From the NCBI GenBank assembly GCA_905250075.1, contig CAJNOP010000060.1, positions 1 through 64,000 of the forward strand: a stretch of 64,000 nucleotides of DNA. Direction: 5' to 3'. The notes below the pieces were generated by a model that did no database searches, was not told where the DNA came from, and was given only the letters and a program-made list of their open reading frames with translations. This stretch comes from Rotaria sp. Silwood1. Taxonomy: Eukaryota; Rotifera; Eurotatoria; Philodinida; Philodinidae. Shown here piece by piece: positions 11,492-22,089 of this stretch; within the stretch, counting starts at the first letter, position 1; every line of letters starts with the position of its first letter. The position numbers were made by a program, and so were the translations under genes.

Positions 11492-12481
11492 ATGAATAAT
11501 AGAAGTCATAACTATTCATTATTGCTATTTGGTGATAATAATGAACATGATTCTGCTCATTTTTCTTGGTATGTGCCTTTAACAATAGGAATCAGTTCAT
11601 TGATTGGAACAATATTTAGTATTCTTAGTTTAATACGTTTTTTCCGTCAGAGAAATTTCAATACTCATTTTAATTATATTTATCATCATATGTTATTTTT
11701 TTGCTTATTTAATTCTGTTATTTATGCACCTGGGCTTTATATTGGTATTCATCTTTCTTGGTTTATTGTTTCACGAGTTTTTTGTATTTTATTTTTGATT
11801 CATAATTATGTCATTTTTGGTGGACTTGCTTATCTTTTAATGTGGGCAAGTTTAGAACGACATCGATTTCTTTTTCAAATAAATACACCAATATCATTGT
11901 CTCGACAAATGATTCCACTGATTATTGTCATTATATTTGTTTATACATGTTCAATTTTAATTGTTCTTTTATCCAAATGTTTCAAATATGAAAAATTTGA
12001 AGTGTGTTTTATTGAAAACGTTTCCGATGTAATTATATTTACATTGTATACATTTGTCATACCTATGGTAATTATGATTTTTGCTACAACTATTTTATTA
12101 CGAAGATTATATGAATATCGAACACGAATAAATAAACGCCGACGATGGATAAGATTAAAAAAAATGTTTTATCAATCACTTATTTATCTTGGATGGTATT
12201 GTGTATCATATTGGCCACATACAATTTATTCGATACTTATTGTTTATGATTCAAATCGATTTGATTCAGTAATATTGAGAAATACTTTGCATCTAGTAAG
12301 TACATGTGGTATTCAAGCGTTACCTATATTAACTTATTTTACATTTAAACCAAATAAGAAACAACTACAAGTAAAATATGTTATTAGTAATAAAATTGAA
12401 ATTAATACGAATATGCCACAAAAACCAACAAGTGAATGTTTAAAAAATAAGAAAGAACTACCAATTATTGAAAAATTTTAG
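11492..12481 (+). CDS. Orphan seven-transmembrane receptor (GPCR), rhodopsin-like
   Basis: A single uninterrupted frame of 329 aa. Seven hydrophobic segments are visible at about 27-48, 65-88, 93-117, 139-161, 180-204, 229-250 and 266-286. Cys98 at the top of TM3 and Cys172 in the second extracellular loop would form the usual class A disulfide. The DRY motif appears as ERHR (122-125); a TM5 proline is present (191); TM6 holds WYCVSYWP (235-242). TM7 lacks a canonical NPxxY and reads LPILTYF. Loop 3 and the tail are basic. Ligand unknown; intronless expanded GPCR families of this kind are common in rotifers. ATG 11492 is the first in frame and places the N terminus outside. Confidence 0.75.
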   Translation: MNNRSHNYSLLLFGDNNEHDSAHFSWYVPLTIGISSLIGTIFSILSLIRFFRQRNFNTHFNYIYHHMLFFCLFNSVIYAPGLYIGIHLSWFIVSRVFCILFLIHNYVIFGGLAYLLMWASLERHRFLFQINTPISLSRQMIPLIIVIIFVYTCSILIVLLSKCFKYEKFEVCFIENVSDVIIFTLYTFVIPMVIMIFATTILLRRLYEYRTRINKRRRWIRLKKMFYQSLIYLGWYCVSYWPHTIYSILIVYDSNRFDSVILRNTLHLVSTCGIQALPILTYFTFKPNKKQLQVKYVISNKIEINTNMPQKPTSECLKNKKELPIIEKF

Positions 12482-14058
12482 CTATGTTTTTCTTTTATTA
12501 AACAAAATATTATTTAAAATAAATTTGTCTATAATAATTGACTTGAATAGTTTTTGTTTTTTATCGAAGAATCACATATTAAATTTCAATAACTTTATCA
12601 CAAAATACAATATAAAATTTGAAACACTTATGAGTTTCTGCACTTCAACATGACAAAAGATAAACTATGGTAAGCTCAAAGATGCTGAAGTCATTAATTA
12701 TCTTTTCAATATTAATAAGAAAAGAAATACAATAATAAAGAAAAATTAAACATGTTGAAACGTAAAAAGTGCTCAAATCTATCTTTCATTATGTCTAATA
12801 CTGATGAATATGATCAAGATCATAGTTGATAATTATATTTAAAAACTGATTATTTTTGATTGATACATTGTATTAGTTATCATTGCTCCTTTTGATTGTA
12901 TCAATCTAGGCGTCTACTCATGTGTCGCAGTGTTTTTATTTTTGATTATGGTTTTGCTTCCTTGATTTTTGTTCTTCATTAACTTTTACTGAATGAATTT
13001 ATCATACAGAATCAGAAGCGAAATATTAAAGGTTATTCTTGATATTTCACTAATGACTTCTATTTATCAAGATAATATTTTACATTATGCAAACAATATG
13101 ATTCATATAAACAATTGGATTAATAAACTTACATAAGTAATATACATAAAATGTTCAAAAAGTTGTTACACTCTTTTTATTTTAAAGATATATCTGAAAC
13201 TGTCACAAGAATATTGGAGTTTTGACAGATATGATTAAGTTTCATTAGTATATATATATATATGGATGTGATTAACTTCTAAGACCAAGAATCTTATTCA
13301 CGAATCAATCAAAATTTTTTATTTCTTTTGATAAATTATTCAATAAGCTACTAGAAAATGAAAAGACAATACGGCAATATTTATTCCTTTTTCTATCGTG
13401 ACAATATTCTTGAAGCTTTGCGAAAGTCTGAATAAAACATTGACTATATTTACTAATAAGACATCAAAATGTAGTTGTCACGATACGAGACCGAGTCAAT
13501 ATGAATAGCTTGATATTGCATGATTATCAGAATAAAAACAAAAACTATTCTTCCTGTCATTGTATATTCGTGTATCATTTGACATCTCATCTTCTTTATA
13601 TATGATCATTGAGACATTGGAATGTCTTCATTGTATCAACTGGGATACTTCACTAATTGTGATAATACATTTAGATACATGAATAATGTTCACATATTAA
13701 AATAAAAGTAGTCCAAAAAGTATTCGGACATGTATTAGCTCCATTTGTGTATTTTTTCTTTTATGTGATAAAAGTGCAAATATTAAAAATTCTCTTTAAA
13801 CGAGGAACACATATGTTTTCTCTGGAGCATTGAATAGCTTTCAATTTGTTCTCTATTACATATGAAAATCATGGTTTGAATATTTCATGAAGAAGGAAAT
13901 ATTAATTTGTTATCATTGTTGTACAAATCTGCTAATAAAAGAAAAATACAGTTAGATCTTTGGCTACTTTTATGGCTACTTGTAAGTGCATATTTGTGCC
14001 ACTCACAGCAGTACAAAGTAAAATTTTATTATGTTGATGAAGAAAACAGAGTGTATGA
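12482..14058. other. Intergenic, nothing firm
   Basis: About 1.6 kb, AT-rich, with a short TA microsatellite near 13250-13264. AGTCCAAAAAGTATTCGGACA near 13708 resembles a Tc1/mariner end, but no partner end was found. Confidence 0.45.
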
Positions 14059-15601
14059 TTAACACACCGGATTCTTAGGCGGCTCTCCAAGGCCAAAGCA
14101 TTGCCGAATTCGTCGGTATGTGGCTACTCGAGTCATCTGATTACCAGCCCCTGGTCCTCCATTGCATTCCAATTGTCCGTTAATGATTCGAGTGGTGGCT
14201 GCAAAGTCACCTTGCTTAGCTGGTCCAGCCATATTATTTGAATTATAGAACCAAACAGCAGTTTTTACAGCTAAATCTTGTTGTTGTTCAACCAAATCTG
14301 GATTATTCAGCAGATCTATACCTAAAGCCCGTCCAGCTGCATGGTAGTTGCATGGCCAAGATAGTTGAAACCAACCTCGACCATAGTACAATTTGCCCGG
14401 CACACCTTGAATACTACACCATGATCCAGCATAATGAGAACCACAACCTAATTGACATTCAATTCTCATTAGAATGCCAAAAGTTCTATTTTTAAAATAT
14501 TTGAATATCTTATAAATCAATATTTTTACTTAACACTTATATGTAAGCATTGTGTTTTAACTTGATCGAGTTTTCTTTCAAATTAAATCTTTTCTTTTAA
14601 TTCATAGAGGTTTTTAAAAAAAAAGGTTGATCTTTTCCTAAACTTTAAACTGGTTTTAAAGGAAGGTATGCGATTTGTGTATGGCAATAGAATATCTCTT
14701 CACTAACATTGTCGACCACTCTCAAAACCAGTTTTTTTTCAGAGTGAATTCTTTTCTATAATGCTGAAAATTTTCATTGTAGTATTCATAAGATTCCGAT
14801 CAAATTATATACAAGTTAAGAAAATTCTTCAATTTCACTAAGCTTCTAACTTATCAAATGCAAATGTTTTAAACGATCAAATAAACTACAAGATATGTCC
14901 CTATTTCTGATAGATCTGTCAAAGAAATACAATACAAAATGATGAGATAAATGTGTTCGTAGCATTACAGCAGCTAAGCAGAAATGTATAAATTCGTTTT
15001 GTTTTAATAAATACTTACCTGGAGCACAATATTCTCTGATTGTTTTGAGACCATCAGTTTCGTGAAAAACATGAGCAAGAAAAACAGCCGCTTCTTCCTT
15101 GTTCGCTGGTTTCCAACCTGAATTTCTAAGACCATTGAGTCGACTGAGTCTCGTTCCAGCGTCTATTGTGTTGAATGCACAGGCAAAATTTTGTTCTGTA
15201 ATGATGGAACCATCACCACCACTGCTGCCACTGTTTTCATTTCCACCGCCAGTACTACCCCAACAAGGACCCGCTGTACAGCCACTACCGCAAAATTCTC
15301 CTCCCGTTCCACAATAACCCCACTGAGATTTACACATATACGTTTCAGGACATCCACTTTGAGTAGTAGTACTACTCCAACAGGGTCCACCTGTACAACC
15401 ATCACCGCAATATTCAGCTCCTGTTCCACAATAACCCCATTTTGACATACACAAAGACGAACTAGAACAAGCGGCACGTGGCTGGATATTAATTAATGTG
15501 CCTGGTACTTGTTTATCCGAATCGCCTTGAATTATATTGATCAAGCCGGTAGCAATGCAAGAAAGAAACAAATATGTATGCATATACTGTATTGTCGCCA
15601 T
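14059..15601 (-). CDS. Secreted GH19 chitinase with two hevein-type chitin-binding domains
   Basis: Two exons (15601-15019, 14447-14059) separated by a 571-bp GT-AG intron encode 323 aa. An N-terminal hydrophobic stretch (about 8-24) is a likely signal peptide. Two Cys-rich hevein/ChtBD1 modules follow at about 44-74 and 83-113, each with KWGYCGTG or QWGYCGTG and GCTxGPC. A Gly/Ser linker precedes the GH19 domain (about 137-316): FHETDG supplies the general-acid Glu, REYCAPG lies in the region of the second catalytic Glu, and YYGRGWFQLSW matches the family signature. It should cleave beta-1,4 GlcNAc links in chitin outside the cell or in the gut. Hevein-GH19 architecture is typical of plants and some other eukaryotes, so lateral origin is possible; the intron shows it behaves as a host gene now. 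Confidence 0.92.
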
Positions 15602-17178
15602 CGATCGAATGTAGAACAGATAAAAACTACTAATAAAATGAATATGGAATGGAGGTGATGCAGTAAATATATGCCTTTATAGCATTTGCATACAGATGTT
15701 TTTTTTTCCCATTTTATCGTTGCTTGCTTGTCGCCTATCTACACATTCACAAAAACTAAAAAACAATCTCAAAAGAATGTACTTTGAATTGAGAAATTGT
15801 CAGTGTGATAAGTAGCATGCATATAAACGGACAGTTCATATTTCAGCTTCTGTGGTTGCATTGTATATCATCATCTGTATAGTTGTTTGTGTATTTCTTC
15901 GTGTCTGCTCTTCCATACATCCACGTCATTATACCTTTTTCTCTTTCTTGGTTGATTATTTTTCATTCATTCATCCTATGTAATCGCTATGCATTCGGAC
16001 TCAATTAAAGAGAGATATTATTATTAGAGAGAGTTCGATCGTAGAGTATTAAAAAATGAGAAAAAAATTGATTGACATTGTTATTTTGAGAATTATCGTC
16101 AAAAAATAAATAAATAATTTGATTATGTTGAAAAAAAGCAAAAATCTACTGCATTAGTTTCATGATTTTCCCATTGCTCTCAATGTATGACTTTTATTGC
16201 TTAACAAAAAAACAAAACTATTAAATTATTTTCATTATACTTGTAAACTTGGATTACCAAGTTGTTATTGATTTTTATATAAGTATAAGATGATTGTCGA
16301 TAAGGGCACTTTTCTTCCTAAACATTTAAAAAAAAAAGTCGCTCTTGGTGTTTAATCAATCATGGATTATAACATAGACATATTTACTCATCTTAGTTCG
16401 ACATTAGGATCTATCGCACCTTTATCTCATAGACGTGATTGAAAAAATCTGCTCGTCGTTATAAGTCAAACATATGCAAAATATGTAGTTGACGACACTT
16501 ATTACGAATATTATCTCTATTTTTGTCTAAATTATTTCAGTGAATGAAGAGAGTAGAGTTTCCAGAAGCTAGACTGTAGTTGAATAAATGCACTTTACTT
16601 TCTTTTTTTTTGTATGGCTACCATCCTTATTAAATATTCTACACATCGAAAAATAAATTTCAAACGGGTTTTCAGACACCTGTCTGGATTTCGTGAGTTC
16701 TGAACTCATAAAACTTTCCAAAAGTGTAAACTCACTCACGAACCTCAAGGAAGTCTCAGAAACCAAGCAACTTCAACAATTGAAGCAACCCAAAGGTTTC
16801 AAACTGCATTTACATCATCATAATTTGCTTGCCCACAAACCTGAAACAACTACATTCGTATGCTATATCTAAAAATTCGGAATCTTAGAAATGTCACTAA
16901 AGATGACAAATATACGGTACACTTTTTTCTGTAGATATTCAAATATGGACGTAGTTGTCGGTGTCGAGAGAACTGAAACTGAAACGAACATCGCCACTTT
17001 TCTCTATAAATATGGCATCATGGTTGAGTGGTTATGTTCGTCGACACGTATCTAGAAGATGCTGTTTTCCAAACTTAATACTACTTTTTGTGAAATGACC
17101 CTAGATAAATCATTAACGGCTATTTGTCTCGGATCATCTGTACGATAACATGCAAACTATGCGTGACATATACATACA
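15602..17178. other. Intergenic; contains a tRNA-like fragment
   Basis: About 1.6 kb of AT-rich DNA without a supported gene. A tRNA-like box A segment lies at 17014-17070 (separate entry). The first few hundred bases would hold the chitinase promoter. Confidence 0.45.
17014..17070 (+). pseudogene. tRNA-like fragment (Ser/Leu-type 5' half) or SINE head
   Basis: GGCATCATGGTTGAGTGGTT resembles a tRNA 5' half with box A (TGGCCGAGTGGT type), followed by CGTCGACACGTATCTAGAAG in anticodon-arm position. No box B follows, so it is not a working tRNA. It could be the head of a tRNA-derived SINE or chance similarity. Confidence 0.3.
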
Positions 17179-17186
17179 CTTATGGC

Positions 17187-18396
17187 TAGAGGTGTAAGCC
17201 GTGCGGCTGAGCCGCCGTCGCCGCCGACAGACTCAAAAAATTTTAAGCCGCCGCCGCCGTGACAGTAGCAATTTTGGAAATTTTTAAGCCGTCGCCGCTG
17301 AGACACTTTAATTGCAGCCGCCGCGTCGCCGATGGTATTCAAAATTTTAAAATTTTCGAGCCGCTGCCGCCGCTGGCAACTAGCATAAATAAACGTTTTA
17401 TTTATATTTTCTTTAATTCGGTACTTTGACATCTTAGAATCCCAATAAATCTCTTCTTCATTATCTTCCTCGTCTTCAACTTCACTTTCGTGCTGGTTCT
17501 TTGACCAGTCAGGTGCTTGGGGTTCTAAATTGTAAACAAACCCTTAATTCTGTGTTGGTTGAAAATTCTAAGTTATCATTTCAGTTGTTTATGTCTTTAC
17601 ATTAGATATATTAATAAATACAAGAAGAGACGAGCATTTTAAATTTTGATTAACAAAAACAAAATAAAAACAACAAACTTGAATACGCTAAGTGCCTTTA
17701 CTTATTAACAATCGTGGTGGTGATTTTTCATTTATTATTTACCCTAGCAATTATATTTATTTTTAATTTTAGACTTTTTTTTTTTATTATGTCTAGATGT
17801 GAATTAAAGTTTTTCCACATATGTGTTTGAAGATAAAAAGGCCGAGATATTGAAATAGGCCTTGTCTACACTAAAAATTTTGATGGTAAATTAAGAAACA
17901 TGATTGGTTAAACAGTTAATAAACATTTAAAACACTTTTATAAAGTGCATTAAATTTATTGCACTATTCAGAACCACATTAAAGTTGATGCACCAATCAA
18001 AGTCTGATTGGATTTTTCAATGAGCGATTCCTCTATGATTGAAGTGAACAAAAACTACGATTCATTTCAAAGTCAAGGATTCTGATTGATGCATTAACTG
18101 ACAAATGTAGACACGAATTGATTTAATACGAATTGAATACTGCATTATCCTCCTCGTGTAGACAAGGTTATAGACTAATTTATTTATGATAACGTAGTAC
18201 TTTTTAAACTTCAAGCCGCCGCCGCTGAGACACTTTAATTACAGCCGCCGCGCCGCCGATGGTATTCGAAATTTTACAATTTTCGAGCCGCCGCCGCTGT
18301 GCAATCTTGAAATATCAAATCTGCGCCGCCGAGCATTTTAAAAAAATTTTAAAAAACTGGCGCCGCCGCCGATCAGCCTATCGGCTTACACCTCTA
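17187..18396. mobile_element. hAT-type MITE, GCC-rich, with nested insertion
   Basis: Perfect 15-bp inverted ends (TAGAGGTGTAAGCCG at 17187; complement ending 18396) sit between perfect 8-bp duplications CTTATGGC (17179-17186, 18397-18404), the hAT signature. The outer 200 bp on each side are dense in GCCGCC/GCCGTC repeats separated by AATTTTAA blocks, partly inverted relative to each other. A minus-strand acidic reading near 17430-17530 (EVEDEEDNEEE) may be transposase debris. No complete transposase. Confidence 0.9.
17860..18167. mobile_element. Short MITE-like element nested in the GCC-rich hAT MITE
   Basis: Inverted ends CCTTGTCTACAC (17860-17871) and GTGTAGACAAGG (18156-18167) bound 308 bp of non-coding DNA without GCC repeats, consistent with a secondary insertion. 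A target duplication could not be defined, so the superfamily is open. Confidence 0.6.
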
Positions 18397-18404
18397 CTTA
18401 TGGC

Positions 18405-19820
18405 TTGTATTTGGTTAGTTAGTGTGTATGGGAAGCCCAAACCATTGAACGAGAAAGAACTTTGCGCCAGACTAGCCTTCTGTCCAGATTTACACAGCTT
18501 ACATTAGTTGTAGAAAAGACATTGAACTATTGAGTTTGCAGCTAGGTTATTCCTCCTACCAAAAAGTGGCTGAAAGATACGAGTATTCTTCCTACCTTCT
18601 GTCCTTTCTTCCTTTATGAAAATAAATTTTTATTTTCTTTTTATTAGGTGTAAGATGATGATATCTAATTGTCATCACTTGAAATGCATAATCAAAATGA
18701 AATAAAAACAGAAATTCATTTATAATTACTCTTTTGTTTTGATTTTTATGAACTATTGAAACATTTATTATTGTTTGTTGTCTGATTTTGTGGTTGATAT
18801 TATGCACACTTAATCATCACGACACTTTTTAGTAAAGACAATTCGATTATTATCTAATCAATCTTTTATTCATTTGCAAATGAAAGTTTCTAGACTTGAT
18901 AAAAAAAACTAAGATTATTATTGACTACAAGTAATGCACTATCTCGATGTAGAATAAACATAAGGACATCGTTTTTTATTGAAATATTTCTATTAGTGAT
19001 TGATATGAACAAGATATTTAAAGAAAAGCAAGAAACACCATATTGATAAACTATTAGACTGTAAAGCATAAAGTTACTTTTTAAACAAACAAAATTTTAT
19101 ATGAAAAAAGTTGTCTATAATATTTGTGAATTTTATTTTTATCAATACTGCATCTATTAGCATTTCATGAATGCCCTGTTATACACAATCAGTTAAAATT
19201 CATGTTTACGAAGAATAAAGATCGCTATTGAAGCTCATGCTACTCAACAAGTCATATGATTATCCCTGAATCATATATAGAGTATTGTTATTGGCGACTA
19301 GTGATAAAAAAACGACACTATGTTAATAAATAAGACATTTTAAGAAACTTTTTTTGATTTCAGGTCGTCTAAAGAGCAAATAATATTCACATAGACATCC
19401 TACTCAGGATAAATTTCTTGATCAGTGTAAGAATAAAAATTTTAAAAACATTTTTCTCAAAACGGTCCAGACTACTGTAGAAATCCCATAAGGATACAGA
19501 AGAATGTGAGTAAAGGGAAGACTCACATTCATCCATACCCCACGGCAGATTATCGAATTCTTCATGTGACGATTTGTCCTGCAACGACACCAATTCACCG
19601 ATCACCAATGGTCATAATTCGTTTCGAACAATATAATTCGTGAAAAGCTGGCCCAATGGAATTCTTTACGCCATTGTGATGATGCAATGCGTTGTGGTAG
19701 GTGTGTGTGGACACCATTTAAGGAGAATCTCTCTCGTTCTTACGCAAATACTGTGAGCTACATAACTCACCATTTTTTTTTCGTCTACTACAAGTTCTCT
19801 TTTTCGGCAAACAACAACAT
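18405..19820. other. Intergenic, nothing recognised
   Basis: About 1.4 kb between the hAT MITE and the B-box gene. Only short unsupported open frames; the last 200 bp are the likely 5' flank of the downstream gene. Confidence 0.45.
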
Positions 19821-21083
19821 ATGGCGTCATCCACAATACGAACATGTGCAATTGCCACATGTAAACGTTCGTCTTTTGCACTATGTCATTGCTGTCAAGA
19901 ACATTTATGTATCAATCATTTGAAAGAACATTCAGATCTACTCAATTCAAGATTATTACCGCTCGCAGACGAAATTAATAGTTTATTGCAACGAATCAAA
20001 AGTGAATCTTTGAACGAATCATCTTGTCTCAACGATCTTGAAAAATGGCGTCAGGAAGCACATCAAACGATTGATCGATTCTACGAGACTAAACGCAAAC
20101 AGTTTATGAATAAGATAGGCGAAGATAAAAGAATAGAACTCGATCAATTGAGAATTAAAATTGAAGAATTAATACAAGAGCAAGACGCAAATCAAGATCA
20201 ACTTAATTTGATCACAGAGGAAATTTGTTCAATTAAACGAGCTATTGATGAATTTCAAAACCTTGATCTCACTATTCATCCTTTCACGATTGATGATAAT
20301 CTTATTGTACTTAAATTGCATGTATTTCTTCCTCTTAGAACTCCATCTCGAACAATGTCTTATACAGCTAAGAGTTCTGCAATGGCCAGCAATGGAAAAC
20401 ATGTATTAATAGAAAATGAGTCGAATCTGTGTTTACTCAACGATCGATTGGCATTTACCAAAAAGACACCATGGACGTTTAGTAATATATGGGAAATGTG
20501 TTGGTCATCAACACTCGCTCGATTCATCGTCGTTACCAATAAAATTTTGTTTGTTCTCGATGAAAAAACAATGACACTCACACGATGTGAAATTTCTTCG
20601 GATAAGAATTGGTATCGGGGAACATGTTCTAATACAACACTATACTTATCAACCTGGCAATCAGAAGAAGGATCAAATATAATTGAATACTCTCTTCCAT
20701 CTATTAAATACGTGAAACAATGGCAACCACCGTTAACATGTCACAAAGACGAATGGATTGAAGATTTTGAGTTTAAAAATGATTCAATGGCGATGATCAT
20801 CGTTCATGATAAAAATAAGTCTTGGCGTTTCGAACTTCGTTCATCAGTGACACTTCAATGTCTCTGGTTGCTAGAGCTCGATGGAGGATTTCGCTGTCGT
20901 TCGATTAATAGTGATCAATGGATTTTAATCAAGGATAAACAATCAGAGATATTGCATATATCGAACGATGGATGCATTATAGAACAACAACGATACGATT
21001 CACAAATAAAAAATGTTGCTATCTTAGATGCTAATATACTCATGATTAAGACTACTGATCGTATTAATTTACATGAAATCTAA
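19821..21083 (+). CDS. B-box zinc finger / coiled-coil / beta-propeller protein
   Basis: Intronless, 420 aa. The N terminus holds a degenerate B-box: Cys9, Cys14, Cys22, Cys24/25, His28, Cys30, His33 and His37 (CCQEHLCINHLKEH). A long helical, probably coiled-coil region follows at about 45-145 (repeated E/K/L/Q heptads, LRIKIEELIQEQ). The C-terminal 260 residues are beta-rich with repeated W and short D/N turns (for example WEMCWSSTLARFIVVTN), resembling an NHL/WD-type propeller. The plan is TRIM-like without a RING, so a scaffold rather than a ubiquitin ligase is likely. Proteins with a CCxxHLCxxHLKEH N terminus are a large family in bdelloids as I know them. Target unknown. ATG 19821 is right before the zinc ligands. 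Confidence 0.75.
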   Translation: MASSTIRTCAIATCKRSSFALCHCCQEHLCINHLKEHSDLLNSRLLPLADEINSLLQRIKSESLNESSCLNDLEKWRQEAHQTIDRFYETKRKQFMNKIGEDKRIELDQLRIKIEELIQEQDANQDQLNLITEEICSIKRAIDEFQNLDLTIHPFTIDDNLIVLKLHVFLPLRTPSRTMSYTAKSSAMASNGKHVLIENESNLCLLNDRLAFTKKTPWTFSNIWEMCWSSTLARFIVVTNKILFVLDEKTMTLTRCEISSDKNWYRGTCSNTTLYLSTWQSEEGSNIIEYSLPSIKYVKQWQPPLTCHKDEWIEDFEFKNDSMAMIIVHDKNKSWRFELRSSVTLQCLWLLELDGGFRCRSINSDQWILIKDKQSEILHISNDGCIIEQQRYDSQIKNVAILDANILMIKTTDRINLHEI

Positions 21084-21738
21084 AAACTTAAAATTAACTA
21101 TCTCTTTTTACTCAATCTATCAATAATGTAAAATTTGATTCAATTAGATGTGTATCATTTCATCTATTTAGCTACACAATCAGAATAATAGAACTACATG
21201 GTATACCTGTGGATGTGAACATAGGTGAAGATGGGTAACCTACATTCTTATCCACGTACTCTACACCCACATCAACATCGATATGCTTTTTGTAGAGTAT
21301 AGCAAGATGCATCTGTTTTTGTGGTGTAGACTTAGAAAGAAATGTTCGAAATAAAAAATAACAACAGGATACAATGCATTGCCTATAAGAGCAAAAAAAG
21401 AAATATGGATAATCAACCAACAAAATGGTTCCAGGAGTTTCTTCTAGCAAATCAAACTCAAAAAAAACACCGATACATCGAAGATCATATCTGCTTTTTC
21501 CTTATATATGTATAAGTGATAATTGTAAGAGACAACCAAGTATCCGATCTTATCTACTAAGAGCGTTACAAGATTATTACACATAATATTTCTAGTAGCA
21601 TTCAGTTAAATGAAAAATTTACCATATTTTGACTTTTTTCTTTCTCATCCATCTATCACATCAAAACAACCATCATTTATCATGTGCAATAGACCATGCA
21701 GGCCAATGACATTTGAGTCTTGAAAATCTTTGCAACCA
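21084..21738. other. Intergenic flank left of the transposon stack
   Basis: About 650 bp of AT-rich DNA with no supported gene between the B-box gene and the nested transposons. Confidence 0.4.
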
Positions 21739-21889
21739 TTGACTAGACATATTCGGATCAAATGAAAGCTTTCACCACCAAACTAACAAGGTTAAAATAT
21801 TAGCGGATGTTGGCTTGCCTACAGGGAGATATTCGAATTTTAAGGTATTTATAGTATATGTAAGATCAAGGGGGAAAAAGCAGATTTTG

Positions 21890-22085
21890 GCGTCCAAAAT
21901 CTTTCAAAATCTTCAAAATCTTTTAAAATCTCTCAAAATCTTTTAAAATCTTTTAAAATCTTTTGAAATCTTTCAAAATCTTTCAAAATCTCTCAAAATC
22001 TCTCAAAATCTTTCAAAATCTTTCAAAATCTTTCAAAATCTCTCAAAATCGCTCAAAATCTTTCAAAATCTCTCAAAATCGCTGA
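21890..22085. repeat. AAAATCTTTC decamer array, left
   Basis: About twenty near-identical tandem decamers (variants AAAATCTCTC, AAAATCTTTT) just inside the left end of the foldback transposon. Subterminal repeats of this sort often bind transposase. Confidence 0.9.
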
Positions 22086-22089
22086 AAAC

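Noticed and set aside
13700-13760. Tc1/mariner-like end AGTCCAAAAAGTATTCGGACA
   Set aside because: No inverted partner or TA-flanked element could be found nearby.
15099-15477. Thr/Ser- and Val-rich frames opposite or out of frame with the chitinase
   Set aside because: Shadows of the Cys/Gly-rich hevein repeats in other frames.
21890-22085. Regular ~10-bp array considered as CRISPR-like
   Set aside because: Units are contiguous without unique spacers and sit just inside transposon ends; it is a subterminal repeat.
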